From Tepidisphaera sp. (GTDB lineage: Bacteria > Planctomycetota > Phycisphaerae > Phycisphaerales > UBA1924), in NCBI GenBank assembly GCA_016124375.1, contig WGNV01000001.1, positions 467,093-531,092 of the forward strand: DNA of 64,000 nt, in the 5' to 3' direction. The notes beneath the pieces were generated by a model that was given only the letters and a program-made list of their open reading frames with translations, was not told the origin of the DNA and searched no databases. Every line of letters starts with the position of its first letter. The first letter of the stretch is position 1. This document shows positions 27,664 through 35,735 of this stretch, piece after piece. A program made the translations under genes and the position numbers.

Positions 27664-28094
27664 ACGCACACTCCCCAAATGCAGCCGTCGATCGCGGCGT
27701 GGAGTGGTGCACCCCCGAGTGCATCACCCCCACAGCCGCTCCACGAATCTCATATGTCATACCGGCCAACTCGCATAATGTCGTCAAGAATCGCGATGCG
27801 ACTTGTGTTCAAGATTCTCTACGTTTCCCCCCACAATGGGTGATAGCAATTCACGTCTCAGTCTCTGACAACGATTTATCCGTGTTTTTGTGCGTGTTTT
27901 GAGTCATTCACGGTGAAATCGACCACAGGGTTGCGCGGGGAGGGTTTTTCCCTCATTCTGGGCTCCGTGTCGGTTGCCCCGGGCGGCGACCTACACTTCC
28001 GCCCGCTCGGATTCGCCGCACAAGGCGTCTTCGGGCCACAAGGCACCCACGATCACACCGCACCCCCGCTGTTTTCCGGGGGCCAGGAGCACCC
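27664..28094. promoter_or_regulatory. 431-base divergent intergenic region with inverted repeats
   Basis: No gene is seen. It is less GC-rich than its surroundings. Nested inverted repeats lie just upstream of the LuxR-type gene: outer CGTGGAG (27698-27704) with CTCCACG (27739-27745) and inner TGGTGCA/TGCATCA. A short palindrome, TTCAC-G-GTGAA, is at 27907-27917. GAGGG-TTTTT-CCCTC lies near 27942-27956. Any of these could be operators for LuxR-type autoregulation; no confident promoter was found. AGGAG precedes the ATG at 28095. Confidence 0.4.
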
Positions 28095-29744
28095 ATGCCG
28101 CCGGACGCGCGAAATACCACAAAATCATCCGGTGTAACCGGGCAGCGCGTTCTGATCCTGGGTGCCGGGCCCACCGGCCTGGGAGCCGCGTATCGCCTCA
28201 AGGAACTCGGGCACGACAACTTCCTCGTCGTCGACCGTCACCCCTACATCGGAGGCCTCGCCCACTCGTTCACCGACGCCCAAGGCTTCACCTGGGACAT
28301 CGGCGGACACGTCATGTTCAGCCATTACAAGTACTACGACCGCTGCTTCGACACCCTCATGGGTGACGAGTACACCCTTAACAACCGCGAGAGCTGGGTG
28401 CGGATGTTCAATACCTGGGTTCCTTACCCATTTCAAAACAACATTCGCTATTTGCCCAAACAGGCAGCCTTCGAGTGTATCGCCGGTCTGGTTCGCGCCC
28501 AGAGTGGCAAAGGCCGCGTGCCCAGCCCCAAGGCCGCTCAGAACTTCGGCGAGTTCATCGACGCCGTCTTCGGCGACGGCATCGCCGAGCACTTCATGCG
28601 TCCGTACAACTACAAAGTCTGGGCCTACCCGCCCGAGCGCATGAACAAGCAGTGGATCGGCGAACGCGTCGCCGTCATCGACGTCGAGCGAGCGCTCAAG
28701 AACCTTGTCCTCGGCACCGACGACTTCGGCTGGGGCCCCAACAACCAGTTCAAGTTCCCGCTCAAGGGCGGCACGGGCGAGTTCTACCGGCGATTCGGCC
28801 CGCACCTGGGCCTCGACCAGCAGGGCCGCGAAACCCAGCACAGCAAAGTCCGCCTGAACACCCGCGTCCAGACGATCGACCTTGACGCCAAGGTCGTGCA
28901 CTTCACCGACGGCTCGCGCGAGCCCTTTGACATTCTCATCTCCACCATGCCGCTCGATCGCCTGTGCGCCGACGTGCTCACCTCGCAGCGCGAAGCCGCG
29001 GCTCTCCGCGAAGTCGCCTCCGACGCCGCGGGCCTCCTCCACAGCGGGGGCTACATGGTCGGCATCGGCCTCAAGAGCCGCACCCCCGGCGCCGGCACGC
29101 CCGACACCAAGAGCTGGATGTACTTCCCCGAGCCCAACTGCCCCTTCTACCGCGTCACCTACCTCTCCAACTACTCCCCCTTTATGACCCCCGACAAGGA
29201 CAACTACTACTCGCTGCTCTGCGAAGTCTCCGAGAGCCCCGTCAAGCCCACGCCGGGCGATCACGGCAAGAATCAGGACGCCGTCATCGACGAATGCATC
29301 ACGGGCCTGGAAAACGCCGGACTGCTCGAGCCCGGCGAGCGGGCCAACATCGTCAGCCGCTGGTGCTACTACGCGGATTACTCGTACCCGACGCCCAGCG
29401 TCGAGCGCGACGACATCCTCTCCCGCGTCATCCCCTGGCTGGAGCGCCGGGGCGTTTACAGCCGTGGCCGCTTCGGCATGTGGAAGTACGAGGTCGCCAA
29501 CACCGACCACTCGCTCATGCAGGGCGTTGAACTGGTCAATCGCCTGGCCCTGGGTGAGGCTGAGACGACCATCGGGATGGTGTACAGCGTGACCGAGGAC
29601 GGACGCAACGCCGCGACCCACGAACGCCCCGCCCACGCGGGCAGCGGCGAGAAGCGCCTGGCCGCGGCTATCGCCGAAGCCAAACCCGAGGCCGGAGATA
29701 TCCCCGCCGGTCCGATATCCAAGGACGAGCTCGGCGCAGGCTAA
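28095..29744 (+). CDS. FAD-dependent oxidoreductase of the amine oxidase / UDP-galactopyranose mutase-like superfamily
   Basis: The 549-residue protein starts with a Rossmann nucleotide-binding fold, VLILGAGPTGLGAAYRL (about 19-35), then VVDRHPYIGG and DIGGHVMFSHYKYYD, the motif used by amine oxidase-type and mutase-like flavoproteins that act on sugar nucleotides. AGGAG lies six bases before the ATG. Its role could be in envelope polysaccharide biosynthesis, but no sugar-nucleotide genes flank it, so the substrate remains unassigned. A terminator-like hairpin lies about 200 bases downstream. Confidence 0.8.
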   Translation: MPPDARNTTKSSGVTGQRVLILGAGPTGLGAAYRLKELGHDNFLVVDRHPYIGGLAHSFTDAQGFTWDIGGHVMFSHYKYYDRCFDTLMGDEYTLNNRESWVRMFNTWVPYPFQNNIRYLPKQAAFECIAGLVRAQSGKGRVPSPKAAQNFGEFIDAVFGDGIAEHFMRPYNYKVWAYPPERMNKQWIGERVAVIDVERALKNLVLGTDDFGWGPNNQFKFPLKGGTGEFYRRFGPHLGLDQQGRETQHSKVRLNTRVQTIDLDAKVVHFTDGSREPFDILISTMPLDRLCADVLTSQREAAALREVASDAAGLLHSGGYMVGIGLKSRTPGAGTPDTKSWMYFPEPNCPFYRVTYLSNYSPFMTPDKDNYYSLLCEVSESPVKPTPGDHGKNQDAVIDECITGLENAGLLEPGERANIVSRWCYYADYSYPTPSVERDDILSRVIPWLERRGVYSRGRFGMWKYEVANTDHSLMQGVELVNRLALGEAETTIGMVYSVTEDGRNAATHERPAHAGSGEKRLAAAIAEAKPEAGDIPAGPISKDELGAG

Positions 29745-30230
29745 TCGGACCAAAGTCCCCGGAGCCCAAGACTTTGCCACCACCATACCGATCGGTCTAG
29801 CCACCGCGGCGAGGTTCACACGCGTCTTGTGTGCAGACGTATCGTCGAACGCCACTGATCGCCGGTTCGGGGGATGGGCCGGCAAAAACCGCAGTTTTCG
29901 GACCCGACCGGCCGAGAACACGTATCGCCGGTGCCAGATGTTCCACCCAAATCAAAGAAATCGCGCACTTGGGTGGTTTTTTTGAGATTCTGATGCACAT
30001 TGTGCATGGGTGAAGGCTTGGGGGGAGCACCAAGACCGGGCCGGGGTTTCCACCTGCGAAGCTGATTTTCGCGGCGGTTATCCGTGCGTCTATGCCGCCT
30101 CCATCGTGGGGGTGGTCCGGGTCGGGGTGCGGGTGTTGGATCGCGGGTCGATCTCGCGGCGGATGCATTGAGCCGCGAGCGAGCGCGTGCGTGGGAGTTT
30201 GTGTTGGCCCAGGGCCGGGCCGGGTAAGAC
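29745..30230. other. 486-base intergenic region without a gene
   Basis: I see no convincing reading frame. The region holds a rho-independent terminator (29943-29983) and, beyond it, the palindrome ATGCACA-T-TGTGCAT (29993-30007), which is operator-like. GC content is lower than in the flanking genes. The promoter for the unknown gene at 30231 should lie after the terminator. Confidence 0.45.
29943..29983 (+). terminator. rho-independent terminator
   Basis: CCACCCAA (29943-29950) pairs with TTGGGTGG (29969-29976) across an 18-base loop, followed by seven T (29977-29983). It would end transcripts from the oxidoreductase gene 200 bases upstream. Confidence 0.75.
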
Positions 30231-30872
30231 ATGAGTGCGCTGTCCAGACATCTCGACGTCCCGTTGCTGGTTCCCGACTGGCAGGCCGACATCACGCAGC
30301 TGCTCGACGAGCATCACCTGGTGGCGTGGTCGGAGCTGCCCGCGCGCCGCACCCAGTTCGCCGTCTCTCTGGGCCAGTTCCTGGGCGCTCAGCACGACAC
30401 GGAAGTCTGCGTCTTCTACGGCAAGTTCATCACCGACATCGAGACCTTCTGCTATCAGCTCGAGCGGGCCATTCCCGGGCCGCTGCTTGATCGCCGGATC
30501 GACGGCCCGCGGAGCGTGGTTTCGCTGCTGCGCAGCCGTGCCAGTTTCCGGGGCCGCCCCGAGGCGAAGTACCGGTATTACATCTGGCACGATGCGGACG
30601 TGCTGCTGCGCAAGGACCACATTCTTTTCGGGCAGATCGTGGACGCGATGGCCGGCGTGGCCGCGGAGTCCGAGTTCGTGAGCGACGACATGCTGCTGCT
30701 TCATCGGGCGGTCTTTGTCGGCTCGACGGTGCTCGACGTCTACGCCGACGACCCCAAGGGCCAGTTCCGTCGCTGGCTTCCCGACGCGCACGGCGACCCC
30801 TTCTGGCAGGTCGTTACCGGCGTCAATCGCCCGCCGTTCATGCGTTATCGCATCGATGCGCTGAGCAAATAG
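30231..30872 (+). CDS. conserved-looking protein of unknown function
   Basis: The 213-residue product is acidic and basic in balance, has no signal peptide or membrane segment, and carries aromatic-rich stretches such as KYRYYIWHDADVLLRKDH and a C-terminus PPFMRYRIDALSK. The codon use matches its neighbours. I recognise no family. It is flanked by terminators on both sides (29943-29983 and 30922-30960), so it is a single-gene transcription unit. Confidence 0.6.
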   Translation: MSALSRHLDVPLLVPDWQADITQLLDEHHLVAWSELPARRTQFAVSLGQFLGAQHDTEVCVFYGKFITDIETFCYQLERAIPGPLLDRRIDGPRSVVSLLRSRASFRGRPEAKYRYYIWHDADVLLRKDHILFGQIVDAMAGVAAESEFVSDDMLLLHRAVFVGSTVLDVYADDPKGQFRRWLPDAHGDPFWQVVTGVNRPPFMRYRIDALSK

Positions 30873-30921
30873 GGCCCGGCGCGGCTCAAGGTCCGAACAC
30901 CACGTGCCGCCTGTGTCAAGC

Positions 30922-30965
30922 AAAAAACGCGTGGGAAATTCTTGTTTCCACGCGTTTTTTCTTGC
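30922..30965 (+). terminator. rho-independent terminator
   Basis: AAAAAACGCGTGG (30922-30934) pairs with CCACGCGTTTTTT (30948-30960), with a short inner stem AAA/TTT, then CTTGC. The A-rich start and T-rich end mean it may also work in the opposite direction. It ends the gene at 30231-30872. Confidence 0.85.
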
Positions 30966-31136
30966 AACGCGGAGCGCGAATTCGGAGTATTGGAGCCCGT
31001 GACCAGCGCCGCGCGTACCGGGTCATGACCCGGCCGGGTCCGCTCAAGCCAGGCACATCGTGCCAGCCGACGGGACGGCATCGCTCGAGACTTTCGCCCC
31101 GCTGCAGCCATGCAGCCGCCTACGGAGATGAATGAG

Positions 31137-33101
31137 ATGAACCCGTTCCGCTCGACCTCGCGCCTGGCCGCCGCCCTTCTCGCATGCTGTGGCCTGGCCG
31201 CGGCCAACTCCGCCGCCCACGCCGGCACCTGGGTCCGCCTGAACAACCTTGCACCGGGCGGCGTGCAGCTCATGCTCCTGCTCTCGGACGGCACGGTCAT
31301 GTGCGGGGCCAGCGGCGGGGGCGAGTTCAACGGCTGGTACCGCCTCACGCCCGACATCAACGGCAGCTACCGCAACGGCACCTGGTCCACCCTCGCCTCC
31401 ATGCACGACACCCGCCTGTACTTCTCCAGCCAGGTGCTGAGAGACGGCCGCGTCTTCGTCGCTGGGGGTGAATACGGCACGGGCGGCGCTAAGGCCGAGG
31501 TGTACGACCCGCAGACCAACGTGTGGACGCAGTTGAACGTGCCCACCAGCGTGCTCAACCCGGGCGCCAACAACACGTTCTATGACTCCAACAGCGAAAT
31601 CCTGCCCGACGGCCGCGTGATCATCACCCCCGTCGCCCCCATCTCCTATGGCGGCACCGTCATCTACAACCCCGCGGCCAACACCTGGGTCAACGGGCCC
31701 ACCCTCTTTCGAGGCGGCTACCAGGACGAAGCCACCTGGGTCAAGCTCCCCGATCAGAGCTTCCTGACCATCGATCCCTTCGGCCAGAACTCCGAACGCT
31801 TCATCCCCTCCCAGAACCGCTGGATCAACGACGGCGTCGTGCCCGTCGCCGTCTACGACCCCTTCGGGGGCGAGATGGGCGGCGGCGCGTTCCTGCCCAA
31901 CGGCAAGGCCTTCTTCATGGGCGCTACCGGGCACACCGCCCTCTACACGCCCAGCGGCCAGGCCACCCCCGGCACCTGGGCCGCCGGGCCCGATATGCCC
32001 ATGGGTGGCGGCACGCCCGACGCCCCCTGCGCCATGATGCCCAACGGCAACGTGCTGTGTGCGATCAGCCCCGCCCCCACCAGCGCCGATCACTTCCCCA
32101 GCCCCACCCGCTTCTACGAGTACGACCCCGTCGCCAACGCCTTCATCAATGCACCCGCCCCCGGTGGCGGCAGCACCGACAACCGCCCCACCTACCAGTG
32201 CCAGATGCTCGTCCTGCCCACCGGCCAGGTGATGTACTCCCACTACGGCAGCGACCTCTACCTCTACACCCCCACCGGCCCCGTCGTCACCCAGGCCATC
32301 CCCGTCATCACCAGCGTCACCCCCAACCCCGACGGCTCGTTCCACCTCGTTGGCACCGGGCTCAACGGCAACTCCGAGGGCGCCAGCTACGGCGACGACG
32401 CCCAGATGAACTCCAACTACCCGCTCGTCCGCATCCGGCACAGCAACATCCACACCTACTACGCCCGAACCTTCAACTGGAGCACCACCAGCATCGCCAC
32501 CGGCTCCACCCCCGTCTCGGTCGACTATCGCCTGCCCGCCAACCTGCCCGCGGGTGACTACCAGATCGAAGTCGTCGCCAACGGCATCTCCTCCGCCCGC
32601 TTCACCCCCTGCACCGCCCCCACCATCACCTCAGGCCCCACGCCCCTCTCGGGCTGCGCCGGCTCCAGCGTCACCCTCTCCGTCCAGGCCGGCGGCTCCT
32701 CGCCCACCTTCGCCTGGTACCGGGGCTCCCAGGCCCTGACCGACGGCGGCAACATCTCCGGCGCCGCCACCGGCTCGCTGACCATCTCCAGCCTGAGTGC
32801 CGCCGACGTCGCCCAGAGCTACACCTGCGTCGTCACCAACGCCTGCGGCAACGCCACCAGCGACGCCGCCAGCATCACCCTGCTGCCCGCCTACTCCCAG
32901 GCCTGCGGCGGCCCTGGCTGCAACGCCGACGTCAACCAGGACGGCGTCATCGACCAGGGCGACGTCGACGCCTTCATCAACCTCGTGGCGGGCGGGGACA
33001 ATCCGTACAACTTCGACGCCGACTTCAACCACGACGGCGTCGCCGATCAGGGCGACGTCGACGCGCTCATCAATGTCATCGCGGGCGGGGCTTGTCCCTG
33101 A
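31137..33101 (+). CDS. secreted kelch/galactose oxidase-like protein with Ig-like domain and dockerin tail
   Basis: Three in-frame ATGs (31110, 31128, 31137) are possible; 31137 gives the cleanest signal peptide (ending SAAHAGT, about residue 29) with GGAG nine bases upstream. Kelch-like repeats occupy about 30-380 (LRDGRVFVAGGEYGTGG, ILPDGRVIITP, LPTGQVMYSHYG), followed by a DUF1929/IPT-like beta-sandwich (PVITSVTPNPDGSFHLVGTG, about 390-500) as in galactose/glyoxal oxidases. An Ig-like domain and two dockerin-like loops (VNQDGVIDQGDVDAF and FNHDGVADQGDVDAL) end GGACP. Copper ligands of a true oxidase were not established, so activity is unproven. Confidence 0.82.
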   Translation: MNPFRSTSRLAAALLACCGLAAANSAAHAGTWVRLNNLAPGGVQLMLLLSDGTVMCGASGGGEFNGWYRLTPDINGSYRNGTWSTLASMHDTRLYFSSQVLRDGRVFVAGGEYGTGGAKAEVYDPQTNVWTQLNVPTSVLNPGANNTFYDSNSEILPDGRVIITPVAPISYGGTVIYNPAANTWVNGPTLFRGGYQDEATWVKLPDQSFLTIDPFGQNSERFIPSQNRWINDGVVPVAVYDPFGGEMGGGAFLPNGKAFFMGATGHTALYTPSGQATPGTWAAGPDMPMGGGTPDAPCAMMPNGNVLCAISPAPTSADHFPSPTRFYEYDPVANAFINAPAPGGGSTDNRPTYQCQMLVLPTGQVMYSHYGSDLYLYTPTGPVVTQAIPVITSVTPNPDGSFHLVGTGLNGNSEGASYGDDAQMNSNYPLVRIRHSNIHTYYARTFNWSTTSIATGSTPVSVDYRLPANLPAGDYQIEVVANGISSARFTPCTAPTITSGPTPLSGCAGSSVTLSVQAGGSSPTFAWYRGSQALTDGGNISGAATGSLTISSLSAADVAQSYTCVVTNACGNATSDAASITLLPAYSQACGGPGCNADVNQDGVIDQGDVDAFINLVAGGDNPYNFDADFNHDGVADQGDVDALINVIAGGACP

Positions 33102-33568
33102 TCTCCGGGCCTCGCCGTGCGACCAAAGAGCTCCAGCAGGCGAGACTGGCGATACTCGAAGATCTTCGCCACGTCCGGGCCCACCAGCCACTTGTGCACC
33201 AGCGCTCCGCCCGGGTGCGAATACGTCACCCGGTCGCGGCACAACGTGCCGCCGTCGCGCACCTCAAACGTGTGCTCGTGGCGCCACAGGTAGTAAGGCC
33301 CCTTGAGCTGCTCGTCGACGAACCGCCGATCCGGCTCCCAGGCGCTGATCCGCGTGCGCCAGCGGATCGGTACCCCGCGCAACCGAATCCGATAATCCAG
33401 CAGTGTCCCTTCGCGCATCTCCACCGGCATGGGGGTCAGGATGCGGAAGTGGACCCAGGGCGGAGTGATCAGGTTCAGGTTCGCCGCGTCCGCGAAAAAC
33501 GGGAACAGCCGCGCCCGGGGCACGGGCAACCACACCGACACATCGAGCACATGTTCACGCGCTGCCAT
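33047..33568 (-). CDS. SRPBCC-fold protein (polyketide cyclase / ligand-binding type)
   Basis: From ATG 33568 the product is 173 residues. Features typical of small START/SRPBCC proteins are an early hydrophobic strand (LDVSVWLPVPRARLFPFFAD), a middle TPMPVEMREGTLLDYRIRL and TRISAWEPDRRFVDEQLKGP, and the terminal helix (VAKIFEYRQSRLLELFG). Longer frames upstream to 33733 look non-coding. The last 55 bases overlap the end of the convergent dockerin-tailed gene. Ligand unknown. Confidence 0.8.
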   Translation of the reverse strand: MAAREHVLDVSVWLPVPRARLFPFFADAANLNLITPPWVHFRILTPMPVEMREGTLLDYRIRLRGVPIRWRTRISAWEPDRRFVDEQLKGPYYLWRHEHTFEVRDGGTLCRDRVTYSHPGGALVHKWLVGPDVAKIFEYRQSRLLELFGRTARPGDQGQAPPAMTLMSASTSP

Positions 33569-33741
33569 ATCCAATGAGTTCGCCCGCGGGCGGCTTTGGA
33601 TGTACCCGGGTGTGGCGTCCGGGCAACACGGCGCAAAACCGGCCTTGCCCCTAGGGCCGGGCGGCCGCCCACCCCGTTCGCGCGGGTTTTCATGCACCAC
33701 CACTGAATCAGGACCTTCCCATCGTCGATGCACTGGGTCGA

Positions 33742-34839
33742 ATGTCTCGCCGTCGCGCCGCCATCTCGGCCCGTGCCCTCCGACTCGTCGTGGTCCGTTC
33801 GTCGGACCCCTCGCTCATGGCGTCTCAGCTCGAGCATGCGGGAGCCGCGGCTGTCATCGCCTGCCCGGGCACCCCGCAGGTGCAGGCCCTGACCACGCCC
33901 CTCGACGCGATCGTGCTCGACAGCACCGGCCTGTCGCGCGAGGAGACGCTCGAATCCTGCCGCCTGCTGCAGGCGCTGCATCGCCCGCTGCTGTTGCTGG
34001 CCGACACCTCCGACGCCTCGCTGGTGCTGGAGGCGATCCGCGCGGGAGTGGGCGATGTTCGCGAGCCCGGCGCCGCCACCGAAGAACTGCTCGCCTCGCT
34101 GGCCGCCCTGTGCGCCCGGGATCAGGACGGCCGCCGCGCCGTCGAGCGCCTGGAGAAGCGCAACCGCCGCCTGCGCGAGGTGAGCCGTTCGCTGTTCCGC
34201 TCGCGCCATGAACTGCTGACCCAGATGGGCCAACTGTGCGAGCAGATGGCCGGGTCGTACCGCCAGCTCAACGACCAGATGCGTCAGGTGGCCGCCACCA
34301 GCGAGCTCAACGCCGTGCTGCGCCAGGAACTGGACATGGAAGGCCTGCTGCGCACGGTGCTGGAGTACGCCCTGAAGCAGCTTGGCCCGACCAACGCCGC
34401 GATCTTCCTGCCCAACACCACGGGCGACTACACGCTTGGCGCGTACGTGAACTACGACTGCCCGCGTGACACCGCCGAGGCGCTGCTTGATCACCTCGCC
34501 GACGTCGTCGCCCCCGCGTTCGAGCATCGCGACGACCCGGTGGTGCTGGCCAATGGCGAGCAGATCTTCGCCGCCCTGGGGCGCGAGTCCGACTGGCTCA
34601 GCGAGGCGACCATGGTCGCCCGCGCCTGCCGCAACGACGGCGAGTGCGGCGCCGTGATGATCTTCTTCCGCGACGCCCGCAACCCCTTCTCCCCCGCCGC
34701 CATCACCACGATCAACCTCATCGCCGGCCTCTTCGGCAAGCAGCTTTCGCGGGTCATCAAGACCCACCACCGCCACCTGCCCAAAGACCAGTGGTCGCGC
34801 CCCGGCGACGGCTCAGACTCCGACGGCCGCCGCCTGTGA
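33742..34839 (+). CDS. pseudo-receiver and GAF-domain protein
   Basis: Residues about 13-125 read as a response-regulator-like fold (LRLVVVRSSD, DAIVLDSTG, LLLLADTSD, VREPGA), but the early acidic pair and the conserved Lys are missing. A coiled coil (about 135-190, KRNRRLREVSRSLFRSRHEL) links to a GAF-like domain (about 190-335; LLRTVLEYALKQLGPTNAAI). There is no output domain, so it may act by binding partners. It starts a run of three same-strand genes ending in a GGDEF gene. A TGCACT box lies eight bases before the ATG. Ligand and partner are unknown. Confidence 0.75.
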   Translation: MSRRRAAISARALRLVVVRSSDPSLMASQLEHAGAAAVIACPGTPQVQALTTPLDAIVLDSTGLSREETLESCRLLQALHRPLLLLADTSDASLVLEAIRAGVGDVREPGAATEELLASLAALCARDQDGRRAVERLEKRNRRLREVSRSLFRSRHELLTQMGQLCEQMAGSYRQLNDQMRQVAATSELNAVLRQELDMEGLLRTVLEYALKQLGPTNAAIFLPNTTGDYTLGAYVNYDCPRDTAEALLDHLADVVAPAFEHRDDPVVLANGEQIFAALGRESDWLSEATMVARACRNDGECGAVMIFFRDARNPFSPAAITTINLIAGLFGKQLSRVIKTHHRHLPKDQWSRPGDGSDSDGRRL

Positions 34840-34891
34840 GCCAGCCCGCTGGGGGACGGACACTCCCTCTGGGCGCCACCCGCAAATCCTG

Positions 34892-34897
34892 TAGAAT
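34892..34897 (+). promoter_or_regulatory. candidate -10 box for a leaderless transcript
   Basis: TAGAAT with TG just upstream (extended -10, TGTAGAAT) ends six bases before the ATG at 34904. A transcript starting about seven bases after the box would begin at or near the start codon, with no room for a ribosome-binding site. Confidence 0.55.
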
Positions 34898-34903
34898 CTG
34901 CGC

Positions 34904-35563
34904 ATGCTCGCCGGGGGCTCAGTCGCCGCCGCCATCACCCCGCCCACCCGCGTGGTCGTCTTCCACGCGCCGGGCGCTCCCCCCGCCAAGCCCCTCATCG
35001 ATGCCCTGGACCGTCGCTCGCGCGTTGATCGCCGCGTCGTGGCCCACCCATGGGCGGCTCTTTCGGGCGTTCTTTCCCCCGGGGCGGCTCACTGCGTCCT
35101 CGTGCTCCACGAGCCCGGCAGCCTGCCCGACGTGCCCACCCTCCTCGAAGCCCTGGCCAAGTACGCGAGCAAAACCAAGGTCTGGATCTTCGACGCCGTC
35201 GCCACCCCGCCCCTGCGTGCCGCCACCGATTCCGATCTCGCGCTGCTGCGTCTCCGCCGGCCCGCGGCTGCCACTCCCGCCGCCGCCGCGGCCTCCTTCA
35301 TCGCCGATTCGCCGGCCCCCGACCTCCGCACCGCGCCCGCCGCCACCCCAGCGCCCCCACCCCTCAAGCTCGCCGGGGGCGAGCCGGGCGTGAACACCTG
35401 GATCCTCTCCGCCCCCAGCCCAGCACCTACCGCAAACACCTTTCAGACACCAAACCAAGAACTTGCCCAAACCCCCCCAATCGCGCAACCCGCGCCGCAG
35501 CCGCTGCTCAGCGCCGAAGAATTGGCCATGCTCTTGTCGGACGACCCATCGAATCGTACCTGA
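34904..35563 (+). CDS. Rossmann-like N-terminal domain protein with Pro/Ala-rich tail, function unknown
   Basis: Residues about 14-110 have an alternating strand-helix pattern (TRVVVFHAPG, HCVLVLHEPG, VWIFDAVATPP) resembling a receiver or Rossmann fold, without the acidic phosphoacceptor pocket. The middle is Pro/Ala-rich (about 120-195) and the C-terminus has a compact acidic helix (LSAEELAMLLSDDP) that looks like an interaction peptide. The TAGAAT box six bases upstream of the ATG suggests leaderless translation. It is the middle gene of three with receiver-like N-termini. Confidence 0.6.
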   Translation: MLAGGSVAAAITPPTRVVVFHAPGAPPAKPLIDALDRRSRVDRRVVAHPWAALSGVLSPGAAHCVLVLHEPGSLPDVPTLLEALAKYASKTKVWIFDAVATPPLRAATDSDLALLRLRRPAAATPAAAAASFIADSPAPDLRTAPAATPAPPPLKLAGGEPGVNTWILSAPSPAPTANTFQTPNQELAQTPPIAQPAPQPLLSAEELAMLLSDDPSNRT

Positions 35564-35569
35564 ATGGGT

Positions 35570-35664
35570 GGTGAAGCTTCGCGGAAAAGCCCGAAGAACC
35601 CCCGGGCGAGAAGGGTCGCGAGGTAGGGGCGGATAACGCCCAAACCCCCGACCAAAGCTTCACC
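35570..35664 (+). ncRNA. candidate three-way-junction structured leader RNA upstream of the GGDEF gene
   Basis: GGTGAAGCTT (35570-35579) pairs perfectly with AAGCTTCACC (35655-35664), a 10-bp closing helix P1. Inside are two hairpins. P2: CGCG (35580-35583) with CGCG (35617-35620), then GCCCG (35589-35593) with CGGGC (35603-35607) over a 9-base loop, with a purine-rich internal loop. P3: GGT (35622-35624) with ACC (35651-35653), then GGGCG (35627-35631) with CGCCC (35637-35641) over a GATAA loop. A further hairpin GGAGT/ACTCC (35666-35685) follows. It lies from seven bases after one stop codon to 72 bases before the next start. I do not recognise a known riboswitch; it lacks the c-di-GMP-I core. 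Confidence 0.65.
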
Positions 35665-35665
35665 C

Positions 35666-35685
35666 GGAGTGATCCCCAGTACTCC
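35666..35685 (+). promoter_or_regulatory. hairpin following the structured leader
   Basis: GGAGT (35666-35670) pairs with ACTCC (35681-35685) over a 10-base loop. No U-run follows, so it is not a standard terminator. Being immediately after P1 it could be part of an expression platform. Confidence 0.4.
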
Positions 35686-35735
35686 GGCGCACGTATGTCT
35701 TTCGGTGATTCGGACCAACTGAGAGGTCGATACCC

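Noticed and set aside
35564..35735. Known c-di-GMP-I (GEMM) riboswitch upstream of the GGDEF gene
   Set aside because: The conserved GEMM core sequence and tetraloop-receptor features are absent; the folding is different, so it is reported as a new candidate RNA instead.
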